DNA of 64,000 bases from Bacteroidales bacterium (lineage in GTDB: Bacteria > Bacteroidota > Bacteroidia > Bacteroidales > P3): NCBI GenBank assembly GCA_022482545.1, contig JAKVOZ010000001.1, positions 186,001-250,000 on the forward strand, in the 5' to 3' direction. The notes under the pieces are model-generated. The model was not told where the DNA came from. It searched no databases and saw nothing but the letters and a program-made list of their open reading frames with translations. Numbering within the stretch: the first letter of the stretch is position 1; each line of letters opens with the position of its first letter. The translations under genes and the position numbers were made by a program. Shown piece by piece: positions 40,880 through 50,869 of this stretch.

Positions 40880-42073
40880 ATGAAAAAGAGAACAAAAATA
40901 ATTATTATAATAGTAGTGATATTAGTAGTTGTATTATTGTTAGTATTACTTTTTAAACCAAAGCAAACGCAAGAAACAAAACTTGAACAAGCAGTTGTAA
41001 CAACACGAGATATTTCTACTTGTATCACTGCAACAGGAACAGTGGAGCCAATAAATAAGGTAGATGTTGGAACGCAGGTCTCTGGAACAATAACTAAACT
41101 TTATGTTGATTACAATTCAATAGTAAAAAAAGGACAGATACTTGCCGAGTTAGATAAAGTTAATCTGCAAGCAGAGGTTAAGAATGCAAAGAATAATGTT
41201 GAGTCAGCAAGAGTACAATATGAGTATCAAAGGAAGAATTATCAAAGGAACAAAGCCCTTCATGATAAAAAACTTATAAGTGATAGTGAATATGAAAGTG
41301 TGTTGTATGCTTATCAAACAGCGAAGATAAACTACGATAAGACTAAGTCTGACCTTGTTAAAGCAAATACTAATCTTGGTTATGCAACAATATATTCTCC
41401 AATAGATGGAACAGTGATAAGCAAGAGCGTTGAGCAAGGACAGACAGTGGCAGCAAGTTTTTCTACGCCAACACTTTTTACAATAGCACAAGATTTATCA
41501 AAGATGCAAGTTGTAGCCAATGTTGATGAAGCAGATATAGGCGGAGTAAAAGAAGGACAAAGAGTATCATTTACCGTTGATGCTTATCCGCAAGAAACAT
41601 TTGAAGGAACGGTAAAACAAGTGCGTTTGCAAGCAACAACAACATCTAATGTGGTAACATATTCAGTTGTTATTTCTGCTCCTAATGATGATTTGAAACT
41701 AAAACCAGGCTTAACAGCAAACGTAAATATTTATACACAAGAAAGTAAAGATGTTATTTCTGTACCAACAAAAGCAACAAGTTTCACTCCTGATAAGGAC
41801 GTTATAGGAAATCAATATAAAGTAGAAGTAAATAAGAACATACGTCCCAATAGTAAGAAAGTTTATGTTCTAAAAGGAAATACATTAAAACCAATACCAG
41901 TTACAATAGGAATATCTGGCAATGGATACACAGAAATACTATCAGGACTAACAAAAGGACAAAAAATAGTTGTTGGTGTTGAAAGTTTAGGTGGAGTACC
42001 TTCAATGGAGCAAGCCTCACAATCATCTTCCCCTATATCAATGCCAGGACCAGGACACGATAAAAAGAAATAA
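40880..42073 (+). CDS. MacA-like periplasmic adaptor
   Basis: 397 residues. One N-terminal membrane helix (about 5-26), then lipoyl-like half-motifs (GTVEPINKVDVGTQVSGTITKLYV; TIYSPIDGTVISKSVEQGQTV) around a coiled-coil hairpin, a beta-barrel domain and a membrane-proximal domain. The C-terminus is a Ser/Pro/His-rich tail. It links the ABC pump to the TolC partner. 13 bp after the TolC gene. Confidence 0.9.
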   Translation: MKKRTKIIIIIVVILVVVLLLVLLFKPKQTQETKLEQAVVTTRDISTCITATGTVEPINKVDVGTQVSGTITKLYVDYNSIVKKGQILAELDKVNLQAEVKNAKNNVESARVQYEYQRKNYQRNKALHDKKLISDSEYESVLYAYQTAKINYDKTKSDLVKANTNLGYATIYSPIDGTVISKSVEQGQTVAASFSTPTLFTIAQDLSKMQVVANVDEADIGGVKEGQRVSFTVDAYPQETFEGTVKQVRLQATTTSNVVTYSVVISAPNDDLKLKPGLTANVNIYTQESKDVISVPTKATSFTPDKDVIGNQYKVEVNKNIRPNSKKVYVLKGNTLKPIPVTIGISGNGYTEILSGLTKGQKIVVGVESLGGVPSMEQASQSSSPISMPGPGHDKKK

Positions 42074-42104
42074 AAAATTAAGAGTATAACTTTTTTGAAA
42101 CGAT

Positions 42105-42845
42105 ATGTCTAAGATAATAGAAATAAGAGATTTGGAAAGAAGATTTGTTGTTGGAGAGCAAACAGTACATGCTTTGCGTGATGTTAGTTTTTCAATAGAG
42201 CAAGGAGAGTTTGTTACAATAATGGGAAAAAGTGGTAGTGGCAAAAGTACTCTATTAAATATTCTTGGTTGTTTGGATACACAAAGTGGTGGAGATTATT
42301 TTCTTGATGGCCACGATGTTGAGAAGATGAATAGAGATGAAAGAGCAATACTTAGAAATCGTAAGATAGGTTTTGTTTTTCAATCATATAATCTGCTTTC
42401 AAAAACAACTTCATTAGAAAATGTTGAACTTCCATTAATGTATAATTCGGATTATTCTAAGGCTCAAAGGAAAGAAAAATCTATTGAAGCATTAGAAAAA
42501 GTTGGATTAAGTGATAGAATATATCACAAAAGCAATCAAATGTCAGGAGGTCAACAACAAAGAGTGGCAATAGCAAGAGCGTTAGTTAATGACCCTGTAA
42601 TGATTCTTGCCGATGAAGCAACAGGTAATCTTGATACAAGAACATCTTTTGAAATACTAACACTTTTTCAAACACTTCACGAAAATGGTAGCACAATTGT
42701 TTTTGTTACACACAATCCAGATATAGCCGATTATAGCAGTAGAAACATTGTTCTTAGCGATGGTAAGGTTATTGCAGATACAATGAATACTAATATAAAG
42801 AATGCTAAACAAACATTAGATAACTTGCCAAAAGAAGAGGAATAA
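42105..42845 (+). CDS. MacB/LolD-type ABC ATPase
   Basis: 246 residues. Walker A GKSGSGKST, Q-loop VFQSYNLL, signature MSGGQQQRVAIARAL, Walker B MILADEAT, H-loop FVTHN. It powers the FtsX-type permease in the next gene (7-bp gap). In E. coli MacB both parts are fused; here they are split, as is common in Bacteroidetes. Confidence 0.92.
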   Translation: MSKIIEIRDLERRFVVGEQTVHALRDVSFSIEQGEFVTIMGKSGSGKSTLLNILGCLDTQSGGDYFLDGHDVEKMNRDERAILRNRKIGFVFQSYNLLSKTTSLENVELPLMYNSDYSKAQRKEKSIEALEKVGLSDRIYHKSNQMSGGQQQRVAIARALVNDPVMILADEATGNLDTRTSFEILTLFQTLHENGSTIVFVTHNPDIADYSSRNIVLSDGKVIADTMNTNIKNAKQTLDNLPKEEE

Positions 42846-42852
42846 AAATAAG

Positions 42853-44079
42853 ATGAATATAAAGAATTTAATAACAGTTGCTTTCAGGGCTTTGAATAAT
42901 AACAAGATGAGATGTTTTCTAACAATGTTAGGCATAATCATTGGAGTATCTTCTGTTATCATAATGATGGCAATAGGACATGGGAGCAAGGTTGGAATAA
43001 AAAAGCAGATAAGTGAAATGGGAAGTAATATGGTTATGATACACCCAGGTAATATGAAAAAAGGAGGTGTTAGTCAAAGTGCTTCAAGTATGCAGGTTTT
43101 GAAGATGAAAGACTATCAAGACCTAAAAAATGAGAGCAAATATATTACTGCCATATCTCCTAATGTTTCTGCAAATGGCCAACTTGTCTTTGGCTCAAAC
43201 AATCACCCAAGTTCATTGACAGGTTGTAATGAAGATTATCTTGATATTCGCCAATATAAAGTTGAAAGTGGCCAGATGTTTAGTCAAAGCGATATAACAA
43301 CGGCAGCTAAGGTATGTGTTGTTGGAAAGACAGTTGTTGATAAACTATTCACAAATGGAGAAGAACCAATAGGACAAACAATACGATTTGGCTCAATACC
43401 TTTCACAATCATAGGAGTATTAAAAAGCAAAGGATATAATTCAATGGGACAAGACCAAGATGATTGCGTTATTGCACCATATACTACTGTTCAAAAAAGA
43501 GTTCTTGCAATTACTTATCTTCAAGGCATTGTTGCTTCGGCTGTTAGCGAACAATTGACAGATAAAGCAGTTGAGCAGATGAGAACAATATTGAGAAGAA
43601 ATCATAAAATAACAACAACAGATGAAGATTTAGATGATTTTGAGATACGTTCACAAGAAGAACTTACATCAATGATGACTTCTGTTACTGATACTCTTAC
43701 AATACTTCTTAGTTGTGTTGCTGGTATATCATTGATTGTTGGAGGAATAGGTATAATGAATATAATGTATGTCTCAGTAACAGAGAGGATAAGAGAGATA
43801 GGGCTTAGAATGAGTGTTGGGGCAAGAAGTAGGGATATTCTTTCGCAGTTCCTAGTTGAAGCAATAATTCTTTCAGTTGCCGGAGGTATGATAGGAATAT
43901 TATTTGGTGTGATGATATGTGTATTGCTTATGGTTGCGACATCATGGACTATTGTTATTCAACTTTCGTCCATACTTATAAGTTTTGGAGTTTGTAGTGT
44001 TATTGGAATATTTTTTGGTTGGTATCCAGCAAAAAGAGCGGCCAATCTTGACCCTATTGAAGCAATACGATATGAATAA
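42853..44079 (+). CDS. MacB/FtsX-type ABC permease
   Basis: 408 residues. An N-terminal membrane helix (MLGIIIGVSSVIIMMAIG), a periplasmic MacB_PCD domain (residues about 45-270), then three helices within IMYVSVTERIREIGLRMSVGARSRDILSQFLVEA and the final WYPAKRAANLDPIEAIRYE motif. Likely exports small peptides, drugs or lipids with MacA and TolC partners. Confidence 0.92.
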   Translation: MNIKNLITVAFRALNNNKMRCFLTMLGIIIGVSSVIIMMAIGHGSKVGIKKQISEMGSNMVMIHPGNMKKGGVSQSASSMQVLKMKDYQDLKNESKYITAISPNVSANGQLVFGSNNHPSSLTGCNEDYLDIRQYKVESGQMFSQSDITTAAKVCVVGKTVVDKLFTNGEEPIGQTIRFGSIPFTIIGVLKSKGYNSMGQDQDDCVIAPYTTVQKRVLAITYLQGIVASAVSEQLTDKAVEQMRTILRRNHKITTTDEDLDDFEIRSQEELTSMMTSVTDTLTILLSCVAGISLIVGGIGIMNIMYVSVTERIREIGLRMSVGARSRDILSQFLVEAIILSVAGGMIGILFGVMICVLLMVATSWTIVIQLSSILISFGVCSVIGIFFGWYPAKRAANLDPIEAIRYE

Positions 44080-44143
44080 ACTATTTAACATACTAAAAAA
44101 TAATATGTAACGTTAAATAAAAAAAATAGAATAAAGAGATAGC

Positions 44144-44229
44144 AAAATAGTTCTTTAATCCGTTAAAATGGATTCAAAAGACATTTTACTGGATTCAAAA
44201 GACATTTTAATGGAATCAAAAGACATTTT
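44144..44229. repeat. 21-bp modular array 5
   Basis: Four 21-bp units: AAAATAGTTCTTTAATCCGTT, then three variants of (AAATGG|TACTGG|TAATGG)ATTCAAAAGACATT. Left flank AATAAAGAGATAGCAAAA matches array 4. It separates the efflux operon from the two-component genes. Confidence 0.87.
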
Positions 44230-44347
44230 GAAGAGAAACAAAATATAATATAATTAAATTAAATAAAATAAAATATAAAGGGAAGATAAAGAACAAAAAG
44301 TTTCATAATTTTCATTATTTTTATTATTACACAAAAACACAAACACA

Positions 44348-45418
44348 ATGTTAAAAAACCAAACTAAAATAACATATATACTTATAAATATTTTAGCATG
44401 GGTTATTGTTCTTATCTTTCCTTTTTTTTCACCAATTCATTATTCTAATCATATGGATTATGGACGAATAATAACACATATTTCGCTTACATCGTTTGTT
44501 GCTATGTTTTATTATTACAACTATTATTACTTAATAAATAAATTGTTTTTGACAAAAAAATATTATAAGTATTTTGTATCTAACATCATTATAATGATAG
44601 GTCTAACAACAATAACTTATAGTATAGCAGAGATAACGTTAGTTTTTTTTAAACCAGAAATAATAGATAAAGGTTTAATTATTACACCACATGAAAAAAT
44701 AAAGATAGGCATGTATTTTAATATGTTTATTACTTTTGTTTTATGTTTAGGGACAAGTATTGGTGTTAAGTTAGCATTTAATTGGAAGAATATGGAGCAA
44801 AAACTTGAACAATTAAAAAATCTTCAAGTAGAAAGTGAGTTGCAAACAATACGTTATCAATTAAGTCCTCATTTCATTGTTAATACATTAAACAATATTT
44901 ATAGTTTAATAGAAATAAGTAAGGACAAAGCACAGCAAACCATTATAGAATTAAGCAGATTATTAAGATATATCTTGTATGAAAGTGATAATAGACTTGT
45001 TCCATTAAGCAAAGAGATGGAGTTCAATAAGAGTTATATTGAATTAATGAGAATACGTTGCAGAAAAGATATAAAAATAAATGTAAATATTTTAATGTAT
45101 AAAGATAATATACATCAGATTGCTCCGTTATTATATATATGTTTAATAGAAAATGCGTTTAAGCATGGCATTAGTTCAACAGAGGATTCGTTTATTGATA
45201 TATATATAAAAGAAGATCAGAGAAAGGTTGTGTGCGAGATAAAGAATTCTAATTTTCCAAAACAAGATAATGATAGAAGCGGAAGCGGAGTAGGGTTAAA
45301 ACAACTGGAAAAGAGGTTGGAACTTTTGTATAATGGCATGTATGAGTATGAGCATAAATTATATAACAATATATATGTAGTTAAATTAATTATTTATTTT
45401 AAAAATAAGGAGGAATAA
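44348..45418 (+). CDS. LytS/YehU-type sensor histidine kinase
   Basis: 356 residues. Four N-terminal membrane helices (to about 145), a short coiled coil, then a His_kinase domain with LSPHFIVNTLNNIYSLIE carrying the phospho-accepting His, and an ATP-binding domain with LIENAFKHGIS and GSGVGLKQLEKRL. It signals to the LytTR regulator in the next gene (3-bp gap). The adjoining MacAB-like pump is a likely target, inferred from position. Confidence 0.9.
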   Translation: MLKNQTKITYILINILAWVIVLIFPFFSPIHYSNHMDYGRIITHISLTSFVAMFYYYNYYYLINKLFLTKKYYKYFVSNIIIMIGLTTITYSIAEITLVFFKPEIIDKGLIITPHEKIKIGMYFNMFITFVLCLGTSIGVKLAFNWKNMEQKLEQLKNLQVESELQTIRYQLSPHFIVNTLNNIYSLIEISKDKAQQTIIELSRLLRYILYESDNRLVPLSKEMEFNKSYIELMRIRCRKDIKINVNILMYKDNIHQIAPLLYICLIENAFKHGISSTEDSFIDIYIKEDQRKVVCEIKNSNFPKQDNDRSGSGVGLKQLEKRLELLYNGMYEYEHKLYNNIYVVKLIIYFKNKEE

Positions 45419-45421
45419 AAA

Positions 45422-46135
45422 ATGAAAACCAAATGTATCATAATTGATGATGAACCTTTAGCAGTAGAATTGTTGAAATCATATGTAGAGAAGACACCCT
45501 TCTTAAAATTAATAGGTAGTTTTTCTTCTGCTGTATCAGCAATGGAAACAATAAATGAAATGTCTCCGGATTTAATATTTTTAGATATTCAAATGCCGGA
45601 AGTTAATGGAATAACGTTTGCACATGCAATACCAGATACAACACGTATAATATTCACTACTGCTTTTGACCAATATGCAGTTGAAGGATATAGATTAAAC
45701 GCTGTTGATTATTTAGTAAAGCCAATATCTTATAATGATTTTGTACGTGCAGCACATAAAGCAAATATGGCACAAAATGCAATGTACAATATTCCATCAC
45801 CACTTGGAATGGTAAGACATGAACCAATATGGGTTAAATCTGAAAGCAAGTATGTTCAAATAGAAGTTAGCAACATTTCTTACGTTGAAGGTGTCAAAGA
45901 TTATGTTAATCTACATTTTGCTAACAAAGCTAAACCTGTACTTTCTCTTATGAGAATGAAGAAAGTTGAGAAGATTTTACCAGAAGAGTTCGTTAGAATA
46001 CACAAATCATATATCGTTAATATGAATCATGTAAATCTAATTGAAAGAGGTTATGTTATCTGTAATGGTGAAAGATTGCCAATAGGAAATAATTATAAAG
46101 AATCATTAATGAAACACGTTCACGTGAGCAATTAA
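45422..46135 (+). CDS. LytTR-family response regulator
   Basis: 237 residues. A receiver domain with IIDDEPLA, phospho-Asp in LIFLDIQMP, and the KP signature of LVKPISY; then a LytTR DNA-binding domain (about 138-237; YIVNMNHVNLIERGYVICNGERLPIG). A GGAGGAATAAAAA sequence before the start arises from the last codons of the kinase gene and may act as ribosome site. Confidence 0.92.
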   Translation: MKTKCIIIDDEPLAVELLKSYVEKTPFLKLIGSFSSAVSAMETINEMSPDLIFLDIQMPEVNGITFAHAIPDTTRIIFTTAFDQYAVEGYRLNAVDYLVKPISYNDFVRAAHKANMAQNAMYNIPSPLGMVRHEPIWVKSESKYVQIEVSNISYVEGVKDYVNLHFANKAKPVLSLMRMKKVEKILPEEFVRIHKSYIVNMNHVNLIERGYVICNGERLPIGNNYKESLMKHVHVSN

Positions 46136-46160
46136 TAATAGAAAATTTTTAGTCAAATAA

Positions 46161-46204
46161 AAAACAGCTATTAATTAAATAATAATTAATAGCTGTTTTC
46201 TTTT
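46161..46204. terminator. Bidirectional terminator
   Basis: A perfect 17-bp stem (46161-46177 with 46183-46199) between the convergent response regulator and valS genes, with T-runs on both strands. Confidence 0.85.
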
Positions 46205-46219
46205 TATTGTATCTTCTTG

Positions 46220-48853
46220 TTAGTTCAAAGCAAGGAGTTGTTCTTTAAGTGTTTGTAGTTTTGTTTGGCAGTCAAGGAGTTTCTTTTTCTCTAAATCCAC
46301 TACTTGTTTTGGTGCATTATTAACAAAACGCTCGTTAGATAGTTTCTTTTCTGTAGAAATCTTGAAGCCTTCATAATATTTTATCTGTTCATTAATCTTC
46401 TTTACTTCTTCATCAACGTTTATTGCCATAGTTATTGGAACAAATACCTCTGTTGTACGAATCATTAAAGCAGCACAAGCATCTTTCTTATCTTCAACAA
46501 AATCTATCTTTTCAACGTTAGATAGTTTCTTTATTATACTTTCATATTTTACGATAACGTCTTTTGAAGAAGATTCTTTGAAATAACATTCCAAAGCAGT
46601 TTTTTGTGGTATGTTCTTGCTGTTTCTAAGACTACGGATTGCAGTTATAACCTCCATTATAAAAGCAAAATTATCTGTTATCTTCTTGTTACTTTTTTCA
46701 CTCTTTGGATAAGGAGCATACATTATTGTTTCATCTTCTTTTCTTGCTCGTATTTGGTGATAAATCTCTTCTGTAACAAAAGGCATAAAAGGATGAAGGA
46801 TTTTCATTAAAGAGTCAAAGATGTCAAGCGTTTGTTCGTAAGTTGTTTTGTCTATACTCTTACCGTATTCTGGCTTAATAATCTCTAAGAACCAAGAACA
46901 GAAATCGTCCCAAACAAACTTATAAATATTTTTTAGGCTTTCACTTAAACGGAACTTAGAAAAATCATCATTAATGCTTTCTATCATCTCGTTTATTCTT
47001 TGTTTGAACCATTCTATTGCGAGAATGTTTGCTGTTGGTTGTTCTTTCTCTTCAACAGAAAAGCCTTTTACAAGACGAAGAGCGTTCCAAATCTTATTAG
47101 AGAAGTTACGTCCTTGTTCGCAATAGCTTTCATCAAACGGCAAGTCATTACCAGCAGGCGACGACATCAACATTCCCATTCTCACTCCGTCTGCTCCATA
47201 TTTCTTAATCAACATTATAGGGTCAGGACTATTGCCAAGACTCTTACTCATCTTCCTTCCTAACTTATCTCTTACTGTTCCCGTGAAATAAACGTTTTTA
47301 AAAGGTATCTCATGTTTGAATTCCAATCCTGCCATAACCATTCTTGCAACCCAGAAGAACATAATATCTGGTGCAGTTACAAGGTCGTTAGTTGGATAGT
47401 AATATTTAATCTCTTTATTATCTGGATTAAGTATGCCATCAAAACAACTTATAGGCCAAAGCCAAGAAGAAAACCAAGTATCAAGTACATCTTCATCTTG
47501 GTGTAAATCATTTATTGTATAGTTTTCTTGTGGATATTTCTTGTTAGCAAGTTTCAAAGCATCTTCTTTGCTTTTTGCAACAACATATTCTTTATTTGGT
47601 AAATAATAAGCAGGAATACGATGCCCCCACCAAAGTTGCCTTGAAATACACCAATCATTCACGTTCTCCATCCAGTGTCTATATGTATTTTTGAACTTAT
47701 CTGGATAAAACATTATTTCATTCTTCTCTACAACATCAAGAGCAGGTTTTGCCAAGTCTTTCATCTTCAAGAACCATTGCTCAGATAGTTTAGGTTCTAT
47801 TGCTACTTGTGTCCTTTCACTAAGACCTATCTTATTATCATAGTCTTCTACCTTAATCATTAAGCCATTTTCCTCCAAATCTTTTACAATCCTCTTCCTG
47901 CAATCAAACCTATCCATACCCTTATACTGCAAACCATTATCATTAAGGCTACCATCGTCATTGAAAATATTAATCTTGTCAAGTTTATGCTTAATTCCTA
48001 TGTTGTAATCATTAATATCATGGCAAGGAGTAATCTTTAACGCTCCTGTACCAAACTCTCTATCTACATATTCATCATAAATTATTGGCACTTCTCTATT
48101 TACTATTGGCACAACGACTTTCTTGCCATCTAATCCTTTGAATCTATCGTCCAAAGGGTGAACACAGACAGCAGTATCGCCCATTATTGTCTCTGGTCTT
48201 GTTGTTGCAACCGTTAGAAACTTATCTTTTTCACCAACAATCTTATATTTCAAATAATAAAGTTTAGAATGTTGTTCTTTATATATTACTTCCTCATCAG
48301 AAACAGCAGTCAAGGCTTTCGGGTCCCAATTAACCATACGAACACCACGATAAATTAAGCCTTTATTATATAGTTCTACAAAAACTTCTAACACACTTTC
48401 ACTCATTACTTCATTCATTGTAAATTGTGTTCTTTGCCAATCGCATGAGCAACCAAGTTTTCGTAATTGTTCAAGTATTATTCCGCCTTTTTCTTCTTTC
48501 CATTGCCAAGCGTATTTAAGAAAATCTTCTCGTGAAAGGTCTTTTTTGTCAATGCCTTTCTCTTTCAAAAGATTGACAACCTTAGCCTCAGTAGCAATAC
48601 TTGCATGATCAGTACCAGGAACCCAACAAACGTTTTTGCCATTCATTCTTTCTTTTCGGCAAAGCACATCTTGAATAGTCTCATTTAGCATATGCCCCAT
48701 ATGAAGCACACCAGTAACATTTGGAGGTGGTATAACGATTGTATAAGGTTCTTTTTCATTGACTTCACTATGAAATCTATTATCATCTAACCAACGTTTG
48801 TACCATTTGTCTTCAACGTTTTTTGCAATATATTTTGATTCTAATTCTGCCAT
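46220..48853 (-). CDS. valS: Valyl-tRNA synthetase
   Basis: 877 residues from ATG 48853 (the frame to 48916 would cross the promoter). Class I motifs PPPNVTGVLHMGHML (HIGH) and GRKMSKSLGNSPDP (KMSKS), the editing domain with TTRPETIMGDTAV, and a C-terminal coiled coil are all present. It charges tRNA-Val. A minus-strand -7 box TATCTTTG lies at 48881-48888. Confidence 0.97.
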   Translation of the reverse strand: MAELESKYIAKNVEDKWYKRWLDDNRFHSEVNEKEPYTIVIPPPNVTGVLHMGHMLNETIQDVLCRKERMNGKNVCWVPGTDHASIATEAKVVNLLKEKGIDKKDLSREDFLKYAWQWKEEKGGIILEQLRKLGCSCDWQRTQFTMNEVMSESVLEVFVELYNKGLIYRGVRMVNWDPKALTAVSDEEVIYKEQHSKLYYLKYKIVGEKDKFLTVATTRPETIMGDTAVCVHPLDDRFKGLDGKKVVVPIVNREVPIIYDEYVDREFGTGALKITPCHDINDYNIGIKHKLDKINIFNDDGSLNDNGLQYKGMDRFDCRKRIVKDLEENGLMIKVEDYDNKIGLSERTQVAIEPKLSEQWFLKMKDLAKPALDVVEKNEIMFYPDKFKNTYRHWMENVNDWCISRQLWWGHRIPAYYLPNKEYVVAKSKEDALKLANKKYPQENYTINDLHQDEDVLDTWFSSWLWPISCFDGILNPDNKEIKYYYPTNDLVTAPDIMFFWVARMVMAGLEFKHEIPFKNVYFTGTVRDKLGRKMSKSLGNSPDPIMLIKKYGADGVRMGMLMSSPAGNDLPFDESYCEQGRNFSNKIWNALRLVKGFSVEEKEQPTANILAIEWFKQRINEMIESINDDFSKFRLSESLKNIYKFVWDDFCSWFLEIIKPEYGKSIDKTTYEQTLDIFDSLMKILHPFMPFVTEEIYHQIRARKEDETIMYAPYPKSEKSNKKITDNFAFIMEVITAIRSLRNSKNIPQKTALECYFKESSSKDVIVKYESIIKKLSNVEKIDFVEDKKDACAALMIRTTEVFVPITMAINVDEEVKKINEQIKYYEGFKISTEKKLSNERFVNNAPKQVVDLEKKKLLDCQTKLQTLKEQLLALN

Positions 48854-48997
48854 CTTTTTATTTAAAATTTTATCAACTTGCAAAGATACAAAAAAACTTA
48901 GAAACATTATAAGCAATAAACGTTTTCAAACATTATCTTAATGATTTAATTTTTTTGATAGCAATTTAAAGAAAATAAAACGAAGAGTTATCATTAC

Positions 48998-49085
48998 AAT
49001 AATGCCATTATTGGACGATAATAATGCCATTATTAATCAACAATAATGCCATTATTGGAGCGTAATAATGCCATTATTGGAGCGT
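48998..49085. repeat. 22-bp tandem palindromic array
   Basis: Four copies of AATAATGCCATTATT at 48998, 49020, 49042 and 49064, exactly 22 bp apart, with spacers such as GGAGCGT. The core is a near-perfect palindrome. It lies between the valS promoter and that of the DUF4139 gene and is unrelated in sequence to the 21-bp arrays. Confidence 0.9.
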
Positions 49086-49132
49086 AGAATAAAGAATAAA
49101 TTAAATATTTCTTTAATTAAACAAATTATTTG

Positions 49133-49140
49133 TATCTTTG
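49133..49140 (+). promoter_or_regulatory. -7 box of the DUF4139 gene
   Basis: TATCTTTG, 44 bp before the start and 55 bp after the 22-bp array. Confidence 0.6.
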
Positions 49141-49183
49141 CTTTTTAGAAAATCAATATATAATATAATAAAACAAAAATATT

Positions 49184-50848
49184 ATGAGAATAAAACACAA
49201 TTCAATTGCGATGTTTGCTATGATGGCGTTATGTTCTTTTGCTTGCGTTGCTCAAAACGAAATAAATGGAAAGATTAACAAGGTTACCGTTTATCCAAAT
49301 AATGCTTTGGTTGAAAAAAGTATTAAAGTCAATCTTGTAAAAGGTGAAAATAGGTTTATAATTAAAGGAAATGCAAGTACTTTTGATGAAAATAATCTAC
49401 ATTTTTCGCAAGGAGATGATTTCTTTGTTACATCTGTTTCTACAAAGACAAGAGAGGTTACCAAGCAAATGGCAGAAAAAAATACGCTTTCTGCTCCTAT
49501 ATATAATAAGATAAGGATTTTGGAAGATAGTTTAGATGATGTTAATGTTGAAATAAAGAATAAAAATTATTTGATAACGACTTTGCAAAATCAATACAAT
49601 GCTCTATATAACTTAAAAGCTGTAAAAAACACACAAGTTATTGATACCTTAAAGACTATTAAAGACCAATTCCAGTATCAAAGAGATGAAGGACAAAAGA
49701 TTAATGTTCTTATGGCTCAAAACAAAGAAGAATTGACAAGACTAAGTGCAATACGAACACAACTTAATGATGAGATAGACGATATTATTAATAAAAATAA
49801 TGATGATGGCAGTATAATAACAAAGAGTAAAGATATTTTGCTTACCGTTTATGCTAATCATACGATGAATAATGTAAATATTGATTACAATTACTTAGTT
49901 AATAACGTAGAGTCAAATTATAAGTATGATGTAATGCTTGATGAAAGTTTTTCTCGTGCAATATTTAATCTTAAAACTAACGTATGGCAAGGAACTAATG
50001 AGAATTGGAGTAATTGCGATATTGTTTTCTCAACAAATGATGCAGCAAATATAGAAGAGAATGAAGAACTTAATCCTTATTATTTAGATTTCAATGAAGA
50101 AAGACCAATGTATAAGACAGCAAATAGCAGAGTTATGATGATGAAAGCAACGGCTAATAATGTAGAAGCAGATGAAGAGGTGCCAGGAGTTGCAAAAGCA
50201 GAAAGTATGTTATCATTTTCAAAAGCACAAACCCTTACTTTGAGTAAAGAATATACACTTAATACAAAACAAACTATTGCTTCCAAAAATGATAATAAGA
50301 GTATAATGATAGCAAGCGATACAACTAAGGCTATGTTTAAGCATTTCTCTACTCCAAAACTTAATGAGAAAGTATTTTATGAAGCACTTCTTCCTAATTG
50401 GGAGGATATGAATTTATTGGAAACAAGTTGCGATGTATTTCTTAATGGTAAATATGTAGCCAACTCTTCAATTAACACTGCAACAACAAAAGATACTCTT
50501 TATTTTTCGGCAGGAGAAGACAAGAATGTTAAGGTATCAAGAAAAGTAACTAAGAGTTCGCCAACAAAAAACAGTATCTTCTCTTCTACGGTTGAAGAAA
50601 TGGTTACTGTAAGTATTAAGTTAAACAATATGAAACAAACAAGTATTGACTTAAATCTTAAAGACCAAGTGCCAATATCTCAAAATGCTGACTTAAAAGT
50701 TAGCGACATAAAGACAAATGAAGGAACTCTTGATGCCAATACAGGAATAATCTCTTACAACCTTACTCTTACTCCAAAACAAGAAAAAGTCCTTACATTT
50801 TCTTATATAGTTAAATATCCAAAAGGCAAAAAAGTTACACTAAACTAA
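49184..50848 (+). CDS. MuiA-like DUF4140/DUF4139 exported protein
   Basis: 554 residues. Signal peptide (to about 24), N-terminal DUF4140 region (INKVTVYPNNALVEKSIKVNLVKGENRFII), a coiled coil (about 105-195), then a DUF4139 beta-rich domain (VYANHTMNNVNIDYNYLVNN to the end). Related to the mucoidy inhibitor A family; biochemical role unknown. A 16-bp perfect palindrome (50854-50869) follows the stop and may end transcription. Confidence 0.85.
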   Translation: MRIKHNSIAMFAMMALCSFACVAQNEINGKINKVTVYPNNALVEKSIKVNLVKGENRFIIKGNASTFDENNLHFSQGDDFFVTSVSTKTREVTKQMAEKNTLSAPIYNKIRILEDSLDDVNVEIKNKNYLITTLQNQYNALYNLKAVKNTQVIDTLKTIKDQFQYQRDEGQKINVLMAQNKEELTRLSAIRTQLNDEIDDIINKNNDDGSIITKSKDILLTVYANHTMNNVNIDYNYLVNNVESNYKYDVMLDESFSRAIFNLKTNVWQGTNENWSNCDIVFSTNDAANIEENEELNPYYLDFNEERPMYKTANSRVMMMKATANNVEADEEVPGVAKAESMLSFSKAQTLTLSKEYTLNTKQTIASKNDNKSIMIASDTTKAMFKHFSTPKLNEKVFYEALLPNWEDMNLLETSCDVFLNGKYVANSSINTATTKDTLYFSAGEDKNVKVSRKVTKSSPTKNSIFSSTVEEMVTVSIKLNNMKQTSIDLNLKDQVPISQNADLKVSDIKTNEGTLDANTGIISYNLTLTPKQEKVLTFSYIVKYPKGKKVTLN

Positions 50849-50869
50849 AAGAGTGAATAATATTATTCA

